A stretch of 43,448 nucleotides of DNA from an uncultured Eubacteriaceae bacterium (GCA_948441255.1 CAOJPS010000003.1:1-43448); one strand, 5' to 3'; positions 8,309 to 18,088 are shown, counted from the stretch's first letter. The notes: a model not told the origin generated them from the sequence alone. Numbers and translations are program-made.

Positions 8309-9919
8309 ATGGATTTAAAAAAGTTGGCTTTAAATTTTGAGAACAAGGTAAGAGATTTTTTTAACGCACATAAAACAATTATATTTTGGACTGTTGTTTT
8401 TACAGTTTTTACGCACATATATTTTTTTATGGGAAGATATGGAAATGAGGATTCTAGATTTTATATTAATGAAACAGTTTCAATTTTTTCTTCGGGAAGA
8501 TATTTCTATGGTCATACAAAATTTGATTTTGTGCCGATTATAATATTTTTATTACATATTGTTGAGTTGATTTTTTCGGTTCTTGCTGTATTGTCGATGT
8601 TTAGAATAAAAAGTAAACTGTATTCTATTATAATCGCGGCGATTATGGTTACATTTCCTGTTTTGGGATATTCTTTTTCATACATTCAAATGTATGATAC
8701 GTATACTTTGGCACTATTGTTTTCTGTTTTGGCGGTATATTGCGCTGATAGATGGAAATATGGATTTTTTGGCGGGGGAGTACTGTTAGCGTGCGGTTTA
8801 GCGTTATATCAGGCGTATATTGAGGTTTCAATGGGCTTTTGTATGGTTATTTTGATTATTGAGTTTATTGAGAATGATATGCGAGATGTTTTTATTAAAG
8901 CTTTGAGATTTGCGGCGCTTATAATAATTGGGTTTATAGTGTATAGAGCAGGCATATGGATTTTAGGAATAGAACTTTCAAATTACGCTGGGATTGATTC
9001 AATGGGAGTGATACCTATTTCTGAAATTCCGGCTAGGGTAATAAAAGCTTATTCAGATTTTTATGGCTTTTTTACCGCGATTGACTTTAGTGTTCCATCT
9101 ATGAGTTTTTTCTATATTCCTATACCTGTGTTTGTTGTTTATGTTATATTCGCCCTGTTTTCTTTGAGGATTATTTTAAAGGCAATTAAGGAAAGTAAAG
9201 TTAAATTGATAAATAAGGCGGTTATAGTTATTGTTTTTTTGCTTATGCCGTTTATTTTGAATTTTATGGGTTTTGCCGCTTTAAGTATACATTGCTGTAT
9301 GATGTATTCGTTTGTTATACCCTTTATAATTCCATTTATTTTTATGGATAGATATTTTATGGATAAAGATGTAAATAAGAAAACTTACTCGGGAAATAAA
9401 TGTTTTTGGGTTAAAAGAGTTATGGTTGTTTTAAGCGCTATAATAATTGGTTATAATTTTTGGACAACTAATCTTCTTTATTTTAAACTGGACGTTTTGA
9501 AAACAAATACAGTCAGCTTTTTTACAAGAATGTACTCAAGGTTTGAACAGCTTGAGGGATTTACAGATAAAACCCCTATTGCTTTTATTGTTGATGGCAA
9601 AGAGTTTTTGGATAAATCGGTTAATCAAAGTTACGCCGTTTTTCCAAATACAAAAACACTGCTTATGATAAGATATAATGTGATAAGCGGATTTGCGGAG
9701 GGAACTCATAAACCGCCTTATTACGCTACGTTTAAAAACTCGGATTTCTTAAAAAATCTTTTGGGGATTATAATACCAAGGGCGAGTACAGAGCAGATTG
9801 AGGAAATTAAAAAAACCGACGAATATAAAAGTATGGGGGTTTATCCCGATTATGACAGCGTTAAAATGATTAACGGTATCGCTGTGGCTAATTTTATTGA
9901 CAACGGAAATGATGGATGA
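8309..9919 (+). CDS. GtrII-like polytopic membrane protein, copy 3
   Basis: 536 aa, intact, same architecture as copy 1, shared C-terminus IEEIKKTDEYKSMGVYPDYDSVKMINGIAV. Confidence 0.72.
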   Translation: MDLKKLALNFENKVRDFFNAHKTIIFWTVVFTVFTHIYFFMGRYGNEDSRFYINETVSIFSSGRYFYGHTKFDFVPIIIFLLHIVELIFSVLAVLSMFRIKSKLYSIIIAAIMVTFPVLGYSFSYIQMYDTYTLALLFSVLAVYCADRWKYGFFGGGVLLACGLALYQAYIEVSMGFCMVILIIEFIENDMRDVFIKALRFAALIIIGFIVYRAGIWILGIELSNYAGIDSMGVIPISEIPARVIKAYSDFYGFFTAIDFSVPSMSFFYIPIPVFVVYVIFALFSLRIILKAIKESKVKLINKAVIVIVFLLMPFILNFMGFAALSIHCCMMYSFVIPFIIPFIFMDRYFMDKDVNKKTYSGNKCFWVKRVMVVLSAIIIGYNFWTTNLLYFKLDVLKTNTVSFFTRMYSRFEQLEGFTDKTPIAFIVDGKEFLDKSVNQSYAVFPNTKTLLMIRYNVISGFAEGTHKPPYYATFKNSDFLKNLLGIIIPRASTEQIEEIKKTDEYKSMGVYPDYDSVKMINGIAVANFIDNGNDG

Positions 9920-9998
9920 TTTAATATATATTTGCAAATTTTATTTATGTGGTGTATAATAAAAAATTATTTGACTAATTTTAGGAGGATTGATATAA

Positions 9999-11963
9999 AT
10001 GGCAAAAGAAAAATTTTATATTACCACGCCTATTTACTATCCAAGCGATAAGCTTCATATTGGACATTCTTACTGTACCGTGGCCACTGACACTATGGCA
10101 AGGTATAAGAGAATGAGAGGTTTTGACGTTAAGTTTCTTACGGGAACGGATGAGCACGGTCAGAAGATTGAGCGTATCGCAAAGGAAAAAGGGGTTTCTC
10201 CCAAGGAATATGTGGACGGAATTGTTAGGTGGGTTAAAGAACTTTGGAAAACCCTTGATATAAGCTATGATTATTATATAAGAACAACTGACGAGAAGCA
10301 TATTAAAGCTGTTCAGGCGATATTTAAAAAGCTTTATGAAAATGGCGATATTTATAAAAGCTCTTATGAGGGACTGTATTGTACTCCCTGTGAAACATTT
10401 TACACCGAAAGACAGCTTGTGGACGGAAAATGTCCCGACTGCGGACGTGAGGTGGAAAAGCTTAAAGAGGAAAGCTATTTCTTTAAGCTGTCTAAATATC
10501 AGGATAGGATTATTAAACATATTGAGGAAAATCCAGAGTTTATTCAGCCGCCAACAAGGAAAAACGAAATGATTAACAATTTTCTTAAGCCTGGACTGGA
10601 GGATTTGTGTATATCAAGAACTTCTTTTAAATGGGGTATTCCTGTGGATTTTGACCCGGGTCACGTGGTTTATGTTTGGGTTGACGCTCTTTCTAACTAT
10701 ATCTCCGCTTTGGGGTATGCTTCTGATGATGATTCTGACTTTAAAAAGTATTGGCCTGCCGATGTTCACGTTGTTGGAAAAGAAATTGTTCGTTTTCATA
10801 CTATAATTTGGCCCGCTATGCTTATGGCTTTGGATTTGCCTTTGCCTAAAAAGGTTTTTGGCCACGGCTGGCTTATTATTGACGGCGGAAAAATGTCTAA
10901 ATCTAAGGGTAATGTTGTTGACCCTAAAGTTTTGACGGATAAATATGGTGTGGATTCTGTACGCTATTTCCTGCTTAGGGAAATTGCTTTTGGTCAGGAC
11001 GGCAATTTTACAAACGAGGCTTTGATTAACAGAATAAACGCCGACCTCGCTAATGATTTGGGAAATCTTCTCTCAAGAACTGTGGGAATGATTGACAAGT
11101 ATTTTGGCGGGGTTTTGCCGAAAGAGCAGACTGGAAATGATTTTGATGCTGAGATTGTTAAAACGGCTTTAAATACTGTCGTAAAAGTTGAGGAATATAT
11201 GGAAAAAATGCTTTTCAGCGACGCTTTTTCTGAAATATGGGTGCTTGTGAGAAGATGCAATAAATATATTGATGAGACTACTCCTTGGATTGTGGCTAAA
11301 GATGAAACGAGAAAAGCAGAACTTGCCGGAATTATGTATACTCTTTCGGAGGCGCTGAGAATTATCGCTGTTTTAATAAGTCCGGGTATGCCTAATACTC
11401 CTAAAGAGATTTATAAACAGCTTTGTGTTGAGGACGATAGCTTGAAAACTTGGGATTCTATTAAGGATTTTGGGGCTATGCCTAAAGAGGTTAGAATTGA
11501 AAAGGGCAGTGTTGTTTTCCCAAGAATTGATGTTAAAAAAGAACTTGAGGAGCTTGAGGCGGCTATGGAAAAGGCACAAAGCGAAAGTATCGCTAACAAA
11601 AGCGGAAAAGATGACAAAAAGAAAACTGAGGATACTGAAATTATTACAATTGACGATTTCTCTAAAATTAAGCTTAGAGTTGGTAAAGTTATAAAATGTG
11701 AGAAAGTGGAGAAGTCAGACAAACTGCTAAAATCTCAAATTGATATAGGCGGTGAGGTGCGTCAGATTGTTTCGGGTATTGCTTCTTATTATTCTCCAGA
11801 GGAAATGGTTGGAAAAAATGTTGTTGTGGTTGTGAATCTTAAACCTGTTAAACTGAGAGGTGTTTTGTCGGAGGGTATGATTCTCGCGGCCTCTGACGAC
11901 AGCGGAAGCCTTAAAGCTGTTACTGTGGACGGGGACATTAAAAGCGGTTCGGAGGTTAGGTAA
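9999..11963 (+). CDS. metG: Methionyl-tRNA synthetase with C-terminal tRNA-binding domain
   Basis: KFYITTPIYYPSDKLHIGHSYCTVATDTMARY, CPDCGREVEKL, GGKMSKSKGNVVDP (KMSKS), C-terminal IKLRVGKVIKCEKVEKSDKLLKSQIDIGGEVRQIVSGIA. Confidence 0.98.
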   Translation: MAKEKFYITTPIYYPSDKLHIGHSYCTVATDTMARYKRMRGFDVKFLTGTDEHGQKIERIAKEKGVSPKEYVDGIVRWVKELWKTLDISYDYYIRTTDEKHIKAVQAIFKKLYENGDIYKSSYEGLYCTPCETFYTERQLVDGKCPDCGREVEKLKEESYFFKLSKYQDRIIKHIEENPEFIQPPTRKNEMINNFLKPGLEDLCISRTSFKWGIPVDFDPGHVVYVWVDALSNYISALGYASDDDSDFKKYWPADVHVVGKEIVRFHTIIWPAMLMALDLPLPKKVFGHGWLIIDGGKMSKSKGNVVDPKVLTDKYGVDSVRYFLLREIAFGQDGNFTNEALINRINADLANDLGNLLSRTVGMIDKYFGGVLPKEQTGNDFDAEIVKTALNTVVKVEEYMEKMLFSDAFSEIWVLVRRCNKYIDETTPWIVAKDETRKAELAGIMYTLSEALRIIAVLISPGMPNTPKEIYKQLCVEDDSLKTWDSIKDFGAMPKEVRIEKGSVVFPRIDVKKELEELEAAMEKAQSESIANKSGKDDKKKTEDTEIITIDDFSKIKLRVGKVIKCEKVEKSDKLLKSQIDIGGEVRQIVSGIASYYSPEEMVGKNVVVVVNLKPVKLRGVLSEGMILAASDDSGSLKAVTVDGDIKSGSEVR

Positions 11964-12580
11964 AGAGTTTTTTTACTTCTTTTTTACTTCTTTCTTGAAA
12001 GAAAGAAGCAAAGAACTTTTGCGCGAAACTGCGTTTCGCTGTTTAAAAAATAGCGGCGAAACCGCCGCCGTCATTTTTTTAGCAAAGCGAATGCTTTGCG
12101 TTTTAAAGTTTAGAATCAAGCCCTTTTTAATATGTGCCGCAAAGAAGTGCGGACGGCGTAAGACGGCTTTAGGCTTTGCCAAAAGCACTGACTAGCTTGC
12201 AGGGTGTGGGACAGCGTCCCACGGTTTTAACTTAACGTGAGTTCGATGAAATTTTATAATTATTGGAACCTTTTTCTATCGCAAAAAGGTTCCAAACCTC
12301 CAAAAATGCTCTTGAAGCGTTAAAACCTTGAGGCTCTGCCTCAAACTCCGCTCGCTTTTTGAAAAAGCGAGGCAAAAACTTTCGCGCGAAACTGCGTTTC
12401 GCTGTTCTTTTAGCAAAGCGAATGCTTTGCGTTTTAAAGTTTAGGGTCAAGCCCTTTTTAATATGTGCCGCAAAGAAGTGCGGACGGCGTAAGCCGGCTT
12501 TTGGCTTTGCCAAAAGCACTGACTAGCTTGCAGGGTGTGGGACAGCGTCCCACGGTTTTAAAGCCCCACGGTCTTAAAGG
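11964..12580. repeat. Palindrome-mosaic repeat (locus R3) with an internal ~149-bp direct duplication
   Basis: 12081-12229 and 12412-12560 are near-identical (agcaaagcgaatgctttgcgttttaaagtttag..tcaagccctttttaatatgtgccgcaaagaagtgcggacggcgtaag.cggctt...gggacagcgtcccacggtttta). Also holds the R2-type block ggaacctttttctatcgcaaaaaggttccaaacctccaaaaat. Confidence 0.9.
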
Positions 12581-12581
12581 A

Positions 12582-13694
12582 ATGATTAAATTGGAACTTA
12601 AAAAAGGATATACTACGGGCACTTGTGCCGCCGCTGCCGCTAAAGCCGCCGCTAAAATGATTTTTGAGCGTAAGATTGTGAAAAAAGAGGCTGTTTTGAC
12701 ACCTAAAGGCGTTATGGTTGAAACGGAAATTATTAAACCGATTTTTGACCGAAATTACGCAAGCTGTGCTGTTAGAAAGTATTCTGGTGATGACCCCGAT
12801 GTTACTGATGGTATTCTGATTTTTGCTTCGGTTACTCTTAATGACTGCGGAAAGATAACTATAGACGGGGGCGAGGGTGTTGGAAGGGTTACTAAAAAAG
12901 GCCTTTCTCAAAATATTGGAGAGGCGGCTATTAATAGCGTTCCTAAAAAAATGATTTATGAAAATGTTGAAATGGTTTTTGATGAGTATTCTTATTGCGG
13001 TGGCGCGGATATTGTTATATCTGTTCCTGGCGGAGAAAAAATAGCGGAGAAAACTTTTAATTCTCGTCTTGGAATTGTCGGCGGAATTTCTATACTTGGA
13101 ACAAGCGGTATTGTTGAGCCTATGAGCGAACAGGCAATTGTTGATACTATAAAAGCGGAAATAAACGTTAAAAGGGCGGAAGGCGGCGACTATATTATGA
13201 TTGCCCCCGGAAATTATGGCTTTGATTTTATAAAGAAGTCTTTTGACGTGGATTTGAATAATGCTGTTAAATGCTCAAATTTTGTGGGACAGGCTTTGGA
13301 TTTTGCTGAAAAAGCCGGATTTAAAGGTGTTATGCTTGTGGGGCATATTGGCAAGTTTGTTAAGCTTGCCGGGGGAATTATGAATACTCATAGCAAAAAT
13401 GCCGACTGCCGAATGGAAATTTTGGCGTCTAATGCCGCTTTGGTTTGTGATGATTTGAACCTTGTGAGAAGTATTTTGAACTGTTGTTCTACAGATGAGG
13501 CTTTGAAGCTTATTATAGAAAAAGGCGTTTGTGAGAGGGTTATGGGGCGTATTGTTGAGAAATCCATTTTTTATGTTAGAAATAGGCTGAAACGTGATAT
13601 TGAGATTGGTATTGTTATATTCTCAAACGTTTATGGCGTGCTTGGAAAAAGTAATGGCGCTGAAAAGATGTTTAAGTATTTTAGGCAGGGGTGA
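12582..13694 (+). CDS. cbiD: Cobalt-precorrin-5B C1-methyltransferase
   Basis: LKKGYTTGTCAAAAAKAAAKMI..., GGEGVGRVTKKGLSQNIGEAAINSVPKKMI, VGHIGKFVKLAGGIMNTHS. Start set at ATG 12582; the ORF-track start 12465 lies in the upstream repeat. Confidence 0.95.
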   Translation: MIKLELKKGYTTGTCAAAAAKAAAKMIFERKIVKKEAVLTPKGVMVETEIIKPIFDRNYASCAVRKYSGDDPDVTDGILIFASVTLNDCGKITIDGGEGVGRVTKKGLSQNIGEAAINSVPKKMIYENVEMVFDEYSYCGGADIVISVPGGEKIAEKTFNSRLGIVGGISILGTSGIVEPMSEQAIVDTIKAEINVKRAEGGDYIMIAPGNYGFDFIKKSFDVDLNNAVKCSNFVGQALDFAEKAGFKGVMLVGHIGKFVKLAGGIMNTHSKNADCRMEILASNAALVCDDLNLVRSILNCCSTDEALKLIIEKGVCERVMGRIVEKSIFYVRNRLKRDIEIGIVIFSNVYGVLGKSNGAEKMFKYFRQG

Positions 13695-13698
13695 GTTT

Positions 13699-14886
13699 AT
13701 GACAGTATATCTTGTGGGAATAGGTATGGGAAATGCTGATAACCTGACTATAGAGGCTAAAGATGTTATTAATCATGCCGATTTGATAATCGGAGCGAAA
13801 AGAATGACGGAAAGTATTGGTTCTGATAAAACGGTTTTTAATTCCTATAATTCTTGTGAAATAGCTGATTATCTGAAAGGAGCAAGTTTTTCAAAGGCTG
13901 CTGTTCTGCTGTCCGGCGATGTGGGATTTTACAGCGGAGCGAAAAGACTTTTGGCGGCATTAGGAGATTTTGATGTACGGCTTGTTCCGGGAATATCTTC
14001 GCCGGTTTATTTTTGTTCTAAACTTAAAATCGGCTGGGAAGACGTTAAACTTTTGAGCCTGCACGGTAAAAAACAAAATATTGTTATGTATATTAAACGA
14101 TATAAAAAGGTTTTTGCCCTCCTTGGAAAAGGTGAGGATATAAAAAATCTTTGTGAAAAGCTTGTTTATTATGGATTGGATGATGTTGTGTTACATATTG
14201 GGCAAAGGCTTTCTTACTGTGATGAGAAAATTGTGACATCTAAAGCAAGGGATATAAAAAATTTTGATTTCGCCGATTTGTCGGTTGTTTTGGCTGAAAA
14301 CGAGAGATGTGAGGATAATTCCCTTTGGAACATTGATGACGAGTGTTTTATAAGAGATGATGTGCCTATGACTAAAAGCGAGGTTCGGTCTTTGAGTATA
14401 GCGAAACTGCGTCTTAGCGCTGATTCGGTTTTGTATGATATTGGCGCTGGAACGGGTTCGGTTTCTGTTGAGGCGGCTCTTAAACTTATTGACGGGGAAG
14501 TTTATTCTGTGGAGAAAAGTCATAACGCTGTTTGTCTTATTGAGAAAAATAAAAGAAAATTTGCCGCTGATAATATTAACATTGTTGAGGGGAACGCCGC
14601 TGAGGTTTTGGAAAAACTTCCGGCTCCCACACACGTTTTTGTTGGCGGAAGTTCGGGAGAACTTGAAAAAATTATTGAATGCGCGCTGAAAAAAAATCCA
14701 TCTGTCAGAATAGTTGTGAATGCTGTTTCTTTAAATACTTTGGGAGAGGTTATGAGAATTGCTTTGAAATTTGGACTTGAAAGCGATATTGTATGTCTTA
14801 ATGTTTCAAAAAACAGAAAAATTGGAAGGTATGAACTTATGACGGGATTAAATCCTGTCTATATTTTTACTTTGGAAAGACGCTGA
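13699..14886 (+). CDS. cbiET: Precorrin-6Y methylase / decarboxylase fusion (CbiE-CbiT)
   Basis: MTVYLVGIGMGNADNLTIEAKDVINHADLIIGAKR... (CbiE) and DVPMTKSEVRSLSIAKLRLSADSVLYDIGAGTGSVSVEAAL (CbiT). Confidence 0.93.
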   Translation: MTVYLVGIGMGNADNLTIEAKDVINHADLIIGAKRMTESIGSDKTVFNSYNSCEIADYLKGASFSKAAVLLSGDVGFYSGAKRLLAALGDFDVRLVPGISSPVYFCSKLKIGWEDVKLLSLHGKKQNIVMYIKRYKKVFALLGKGEDIKNLCEKLVYYGLDDVVLHIGQRLSYCDEKIVTSKARDIKNFDFADLSVVLAENERCEDNSLWNIDDECFIRDDVPMTKSEVRSLSIAKLRLSADSVLYDIGAGTGSVSVEAALKLIDGEVYSVEKSHNAVCLIEKNKRKFAADNINIVEGNAAEVLEKLPAPTHVFVGGSSGELEKIIECALKKNPSVRIVVNAVSLNTLGEVMRIALKFGLESDIVCLNVSKNRKIGRYELMTGLNPVYIFTLERR

Positions 14887-14892
14887 TAATTT

Positions 14893-16260
14893 ATGATAAA
14901 AAATTTGCCAAGAGTTATGATTGCCGGAGTTTCCAGCGGAAGCGGTAAAACTACTGTTATGTGCGGAATACTTGGAGCGCTTAAAAAAAGAGGAATTTGT
15001 GTTTCAGCTTGTAAATGCGGACCTGATTATATTGATACTATGTTTCATTCGGAGGTTATGGGAATTTCCTCTAAAAATCTGGATAAGTTTTTCTGTGGGG
15101 AAAGACTTTGCGAATTGTTTTATAAACATTCAAAAAACAGTGATATTACTATTATTGAGGGAGTTATGGGGTATTATGACGGTATCGCTATGGATAGTTT
15201 TTATTCGAGTTCTTATGATATTGCCCGTTCTCTTGATACTCCGGTTATACTTGTTATTAATGGAAAGGGTATGGCGCTGACCGCTGTTTCTATTATTAAA
15301 GGAATTATTGATTTTAAAAAGGACAGTAATATTAAAGGTGTTATTTTTAATAATATCTCAAAGGCTGTTTTTTTGAAAATTAAAGACATTGTTGAACGGG
15401 AGCTTGGTATTTTCGCTGTGGGATATTTGCCCTTTATTGAGGATTGTGCCGTTGAAAGCCGCCATTTGGGATTGGTTTTGCCGGGGGATATAAAAAATAT
15501 CACCTATAAAATTGACAGATTGACGGAAATGGCGGAGGAATGTATTGATATTGACCGAATTGTTTCTATCTCAAAAGAGAGTAAGGCTTTGTCATTTAGA
15601 GAGTGTGAACCAGTGTGCGCTGTTTTTAGAAATGTTAAAATAGGCGTTGCTCTTGACGGCGCTTTTTGTTTTTATTATAAAGACAATATTCAGCTTTTGG
15701 AAAGCCTGGGGTGTGAGATTGTGTATTTTAGCCCTATTAGAGATAAATTTTTGCCTGAAAAAATTTCCGGGGTTATTTTTGGAGGGGGATATCCTGAACT
15801 TTATCTTGAGGAACTTAGCCAAAACAGAGAAATGCGTGAGGATATAAAAAATGAACTTGAAAAAGGTTTGCCGGCTCTCGCCGAATGCGGTGGGTTTATG
15901 TATCTTCATAAAACGATTTCCGACAAAAAGGGAAATCCTTTTGATATGGTAGGGTTTATTGATTCGGAGGCTTCTTTTAAAGGCAGGCTTGTAAGATTTG
16001 GCTATATTACTTTGAAAGCTAATTATGACAGCTATGTTTTGAAACCGGGAGAGGAAATTAGGGCTCACGAATTCCATTATTGGGATAGTTCTGACAACGG
16101 GGAGCTGTTTTTAGCTGAAAAACCCTTGGGAGTAAAAAAATGGAATTGTGTTCATAGCGTTAAAAATGTTATTTGCGGTTATCCGCATATTTTTTATTAT
16201 TCTAATGTGAATTTCATTAAGAGATTTGTGGAAAAGTGCGCCGGTTTTGAAAGGCTGTGA
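14893..16260 (+). CDS. cbiA: Cobyrinic acid a,c-diamide synthase
   Basis: PRVMIAGVSSGSGKTTVMCGILGAL, KCGPDYIDTMFH, GGGYPELYLEELSQN, LAECGGFMYL. Confidence 0.95.
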   Translation: MIKNLPRVMIAGVSSGSGKTTVMCGILGALKKRGICVSACKCGPDYIDTMFHSEVMGISSKNLDKFFCGERLCELFYKHSKNSDITIIEGVMGYYDGIAMDSFYSSSYDIARSLDTPVILVINGKGMALTAVSIIKGIIDFKKDSNIKGVIFNNISKAVFLKIKDIVERELGIFAVGYLPFIEDCAVESRHLGLVLPGDIKNITYKIDRLTEMAEECIDIDRIVSISKESKALSFRECEPVCAVFRNVKIGVALDGAFCFYYKDNIQLLESLGCEIVYFSPIRDKFLPEKISGVIFGGGYPELYLEELSQNREMREDIKNELEKGLPALAECGGFMYLHKTISDKKGNPFDMVGFIDSEASFKGRLVRFGYITLKANYDSYVLKPGEEIRAHEFHYWDSSDNGELFLAEKPLGVKKWNCVHSVKNVICGYPHIFYYSNVNFIKRFVEKCAGFERL

Positions 16261-16264
16261 TTGT

Positions 16265-16819
16265 ATGACCGTTGTTGTGACGGGAGGAAGTGGAAGCGGA
16301 AAAAGTGAATATGCGGAAAATGCGGCGGCAGGTCTTTTTGAAAAATTTTCCGCTGAGAAGCTTATATATATTGCCACAATGCGTCCCTTTGGGCAAGAGG
16401 CTTTTGAGAGAATTGAAAAACATAGGAATATGAGAAAGGGTAAAGGTTTTGTTACCGTAGAATGTTATTCGGGAATTGTCAGAATTGAGGATATTTTGGG
16501 ATATAACTTGCGTAATTCGGTTGTTTTGCTTGAATGTATGTCTAATTTGGCGGCAAATGAGATTTTTTTTGAAAAAAATGAAAACGCTGTTAGTGATATA
16601 GTTGAAGGGATTGAGTTTATCTCTAAAAAATGTGCCGCTTTTGTTATTGTGACAAATGAGGTGTTTTCTGACGGGATTGATTATGACAAAGCGACATTAA
16701 ATTATATTGAGGCTTTGGGAAAAATTAATTGTGAGATTGCCGCTATTGCCAATACGGTTGTTGAAGTGGTATGCGGTATTCCTATATTTATTAAAGGCGG
16801 TGGTTTTGATGTTTTTTAA
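16265..16819 (+). CDS. cobU: Adenosylcobinamide kinase / adenosylcobinamide-phosphate guanylyltransferase
   Basis: VVVTGGSGSGKSEYAENAA, IYIATMRPFGQEAFERIEKHRNMR, FVIVTNEVFSDGI. Confidence 0.88.
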   Translation: MTVVVTGGSGSGKSEYAENAAAGLFEKFSAEKLIYIATMRPFGQEAFERIEKHRNMRKGKGFVTVECYSGIVRIEDILGYNLRNSVVLLECMSNLAANEIFFEKNENAVSDIVEGIEFISKKCAAFVIVTNEVFSDGIDYDKATLNYIEALGKINCEIAAIANTVVEVVCGIPIFIKGGGFDVF

Positions 16820-17555
16820 GTCACTTATCGCCGCTTTTTCTATGTATAGCAGAATACCTATGCCTAAGGTTGAATGGACAGATGATTATATGAGATATTC
16901 TCTTTGCTTTTTTCCTTTTGTTGGCACTGTTATTGGTGTTGTTATGCTGTTTGTGGGAAGTTTTCTTATAGAAAAATGCGGTCCTTTGCTTTTTGGGTGT
17001 GTTATGACGGTTATTCCTGTTTTTATTACGGGAGGAATACATTTTGACGGCTTTTTGGATACAATGGACGGCTATTGCTCTTATATGAATAAGGAAAAGC
17101 GGCTGGAAATATTGAAAGACCCTAATTCAGGGGCATTTGCTGTTATAGGCGGGCTTGTTTATTTTACTTTGTCTATTGGATTTTGGAGCGAGGCTGATTT
17201 GGAAGCGCTGAGGATTATTTCTTTTGGGTACGTTTTATCAAGAGCGCTGAGCGGACTTGGAGTGGTTTTATTTCCTCTGGCTAAAAAAAACGGAATGGTT
17301 TCATATTTTGCTGAAAAATCTCACAAAACTAAAGTGAAAATAATATTAATTTTATTTATAATTATTGACTGCGCCTTTTTGCTGACATTTAATTTTTTTG
17401 GCGGACTGGCTGTTATTTTATCATCTCTTATATGTTTTATTTTTCACTATTACAACTGTATTAAAAATTTTGGCGGCATTACCGGGGATTTGGCAGGGTT
17501 CTTTTTACAGATATGCGAGTTGGCTATACTTATTGTGAGCGTTATATTATTGTGA
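16809..17555 (+). CDS. cobS: Adenosylcobinamide-GDP ribazoletransferase
   Basis: FKSLIAAFSMYSRIPMPKVEW, GGIHFDGFLDTMDGYCSYMNKEKRLEILKDPNSGAFAVIG. Overlaps the end of cobU; start at ATG 16809. Confidence 0.94.
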   Translation: MFFKSLIAAFSMYSRIPMPKVEWTDDYMRYSLCFFPFVGTVIGVVMLFVGSFLIEKCGPLLFGCVMTVIPVFITGGIHFDGFLDTMDGYCSYMNKEKRLEILKDPNSGAFAVIGGLVYFTLSIGFWSEADLEALRIISFGYVLSRALSGLGVVLFPLAKKNGMVSYFAEKSHKTKVKIILILFIIIDCAFLLTFNFFGGLAVILSSLICFIFHYYNCIKNFGGITGDLAGFFLQICELAILIVSVILL

Positions 17556-17557
17556 TG

Positions 17558-17725
17558 AACTAAAACAGTGGGACGCTGTCCCACACCCTGCTAGCTTTCT
17601 TTCAAGAAAGCTAGGCAAAGAACTTTTATGCGAAACTGCGTTTCGCTGTTTAAAAAATAGCGAATGCTTTGCGTTATGGGTCAGAGGATTTGTGGGACAG
17701 CGTTCCACGGTGTTTCCTATATTGT
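17558..17725. repeat. Palindrome-mosaic repeat (locus R4) inside the cobalamin gene run
   Basis: GTGGGACgctGTCCCAC, CTAGCTTTCTTtcAAGAAAGCTAG, GCGAAACtgcGTTTCGC, gcgaatgctttgcg remnant, GTGGGACagcGTTCCAC. Confidence 0.85.
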
Positions 17726-17746
17726 GATGTTTGGGAGGTGTTTGGC

Positions 17747-18070
17747 TTGATTCTTGTTGTTGGCGGGGCGTTTCAGGGAAAACATAATTTTGCCGAAAAT
17801 GTCCTGGGTGTTTTGAAAGAACGTGTTTTTGATGATTTTCATTTGAAAATTAAAGACGCTGCTAATGGAAATGTGGAATTGTTTTTGAAAGATATATTTG
17901 AGGGCGGTTTTGAGGTTATTATATGTGATGAGGTTGGCTGCGGTATTGTTCCTTTGGAAAAAAGTGACAGGGAATGGAGAGAAATTGTTGGCAGAGGGCT
18001 ATGTCTGGCAGCGAAAAACTGCGATGAGGTCTGGAGAGTTCAGTGCGGTATTGGAACTAGGATAAAGTGA
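17747..18070 (+). CDS. Short CobU-like protein
   Basis: TTG start after GGGAGG. MILVVGGAFQGKHNFAENVLG... (altered P-loop) and VIICDEVGCGIVPLEKSDREWREIVGRGLCLAAKNCDEVWRVQCGIGTRIK, typical CobU C-terminal half. Confidence 0.75.
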   Translation: MILVVGGAFQGKHNFAENVLGVLKERVFDDFHLKIKDAANGNVELFLKDIFEGGFEVIICDEVGCGIVPLEKSDREWREIVGRGLCLAAKNCDEVWRVQCGIGTRIK

Positions 18071-18088
18071 CGGATAGAGGAATTTGAT

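Noticed and set aside
12232-12519. 95-aa minus-strand ORF
   Set aside because: Consists of array repeats read as protein; near-duplicate of the ORF at 11973-12188.
11964-12581. Cobalamin riboswitch upstream of cbiD
   Set aside because: No B12-box-like sequence recognised; region is accounted for by repeat modules.
17709-17721. ggtgtttcctata as a remnant of MITE family C
   Set aside because: Only about 13 nt match one terminus with no partner terminus; could be chance.
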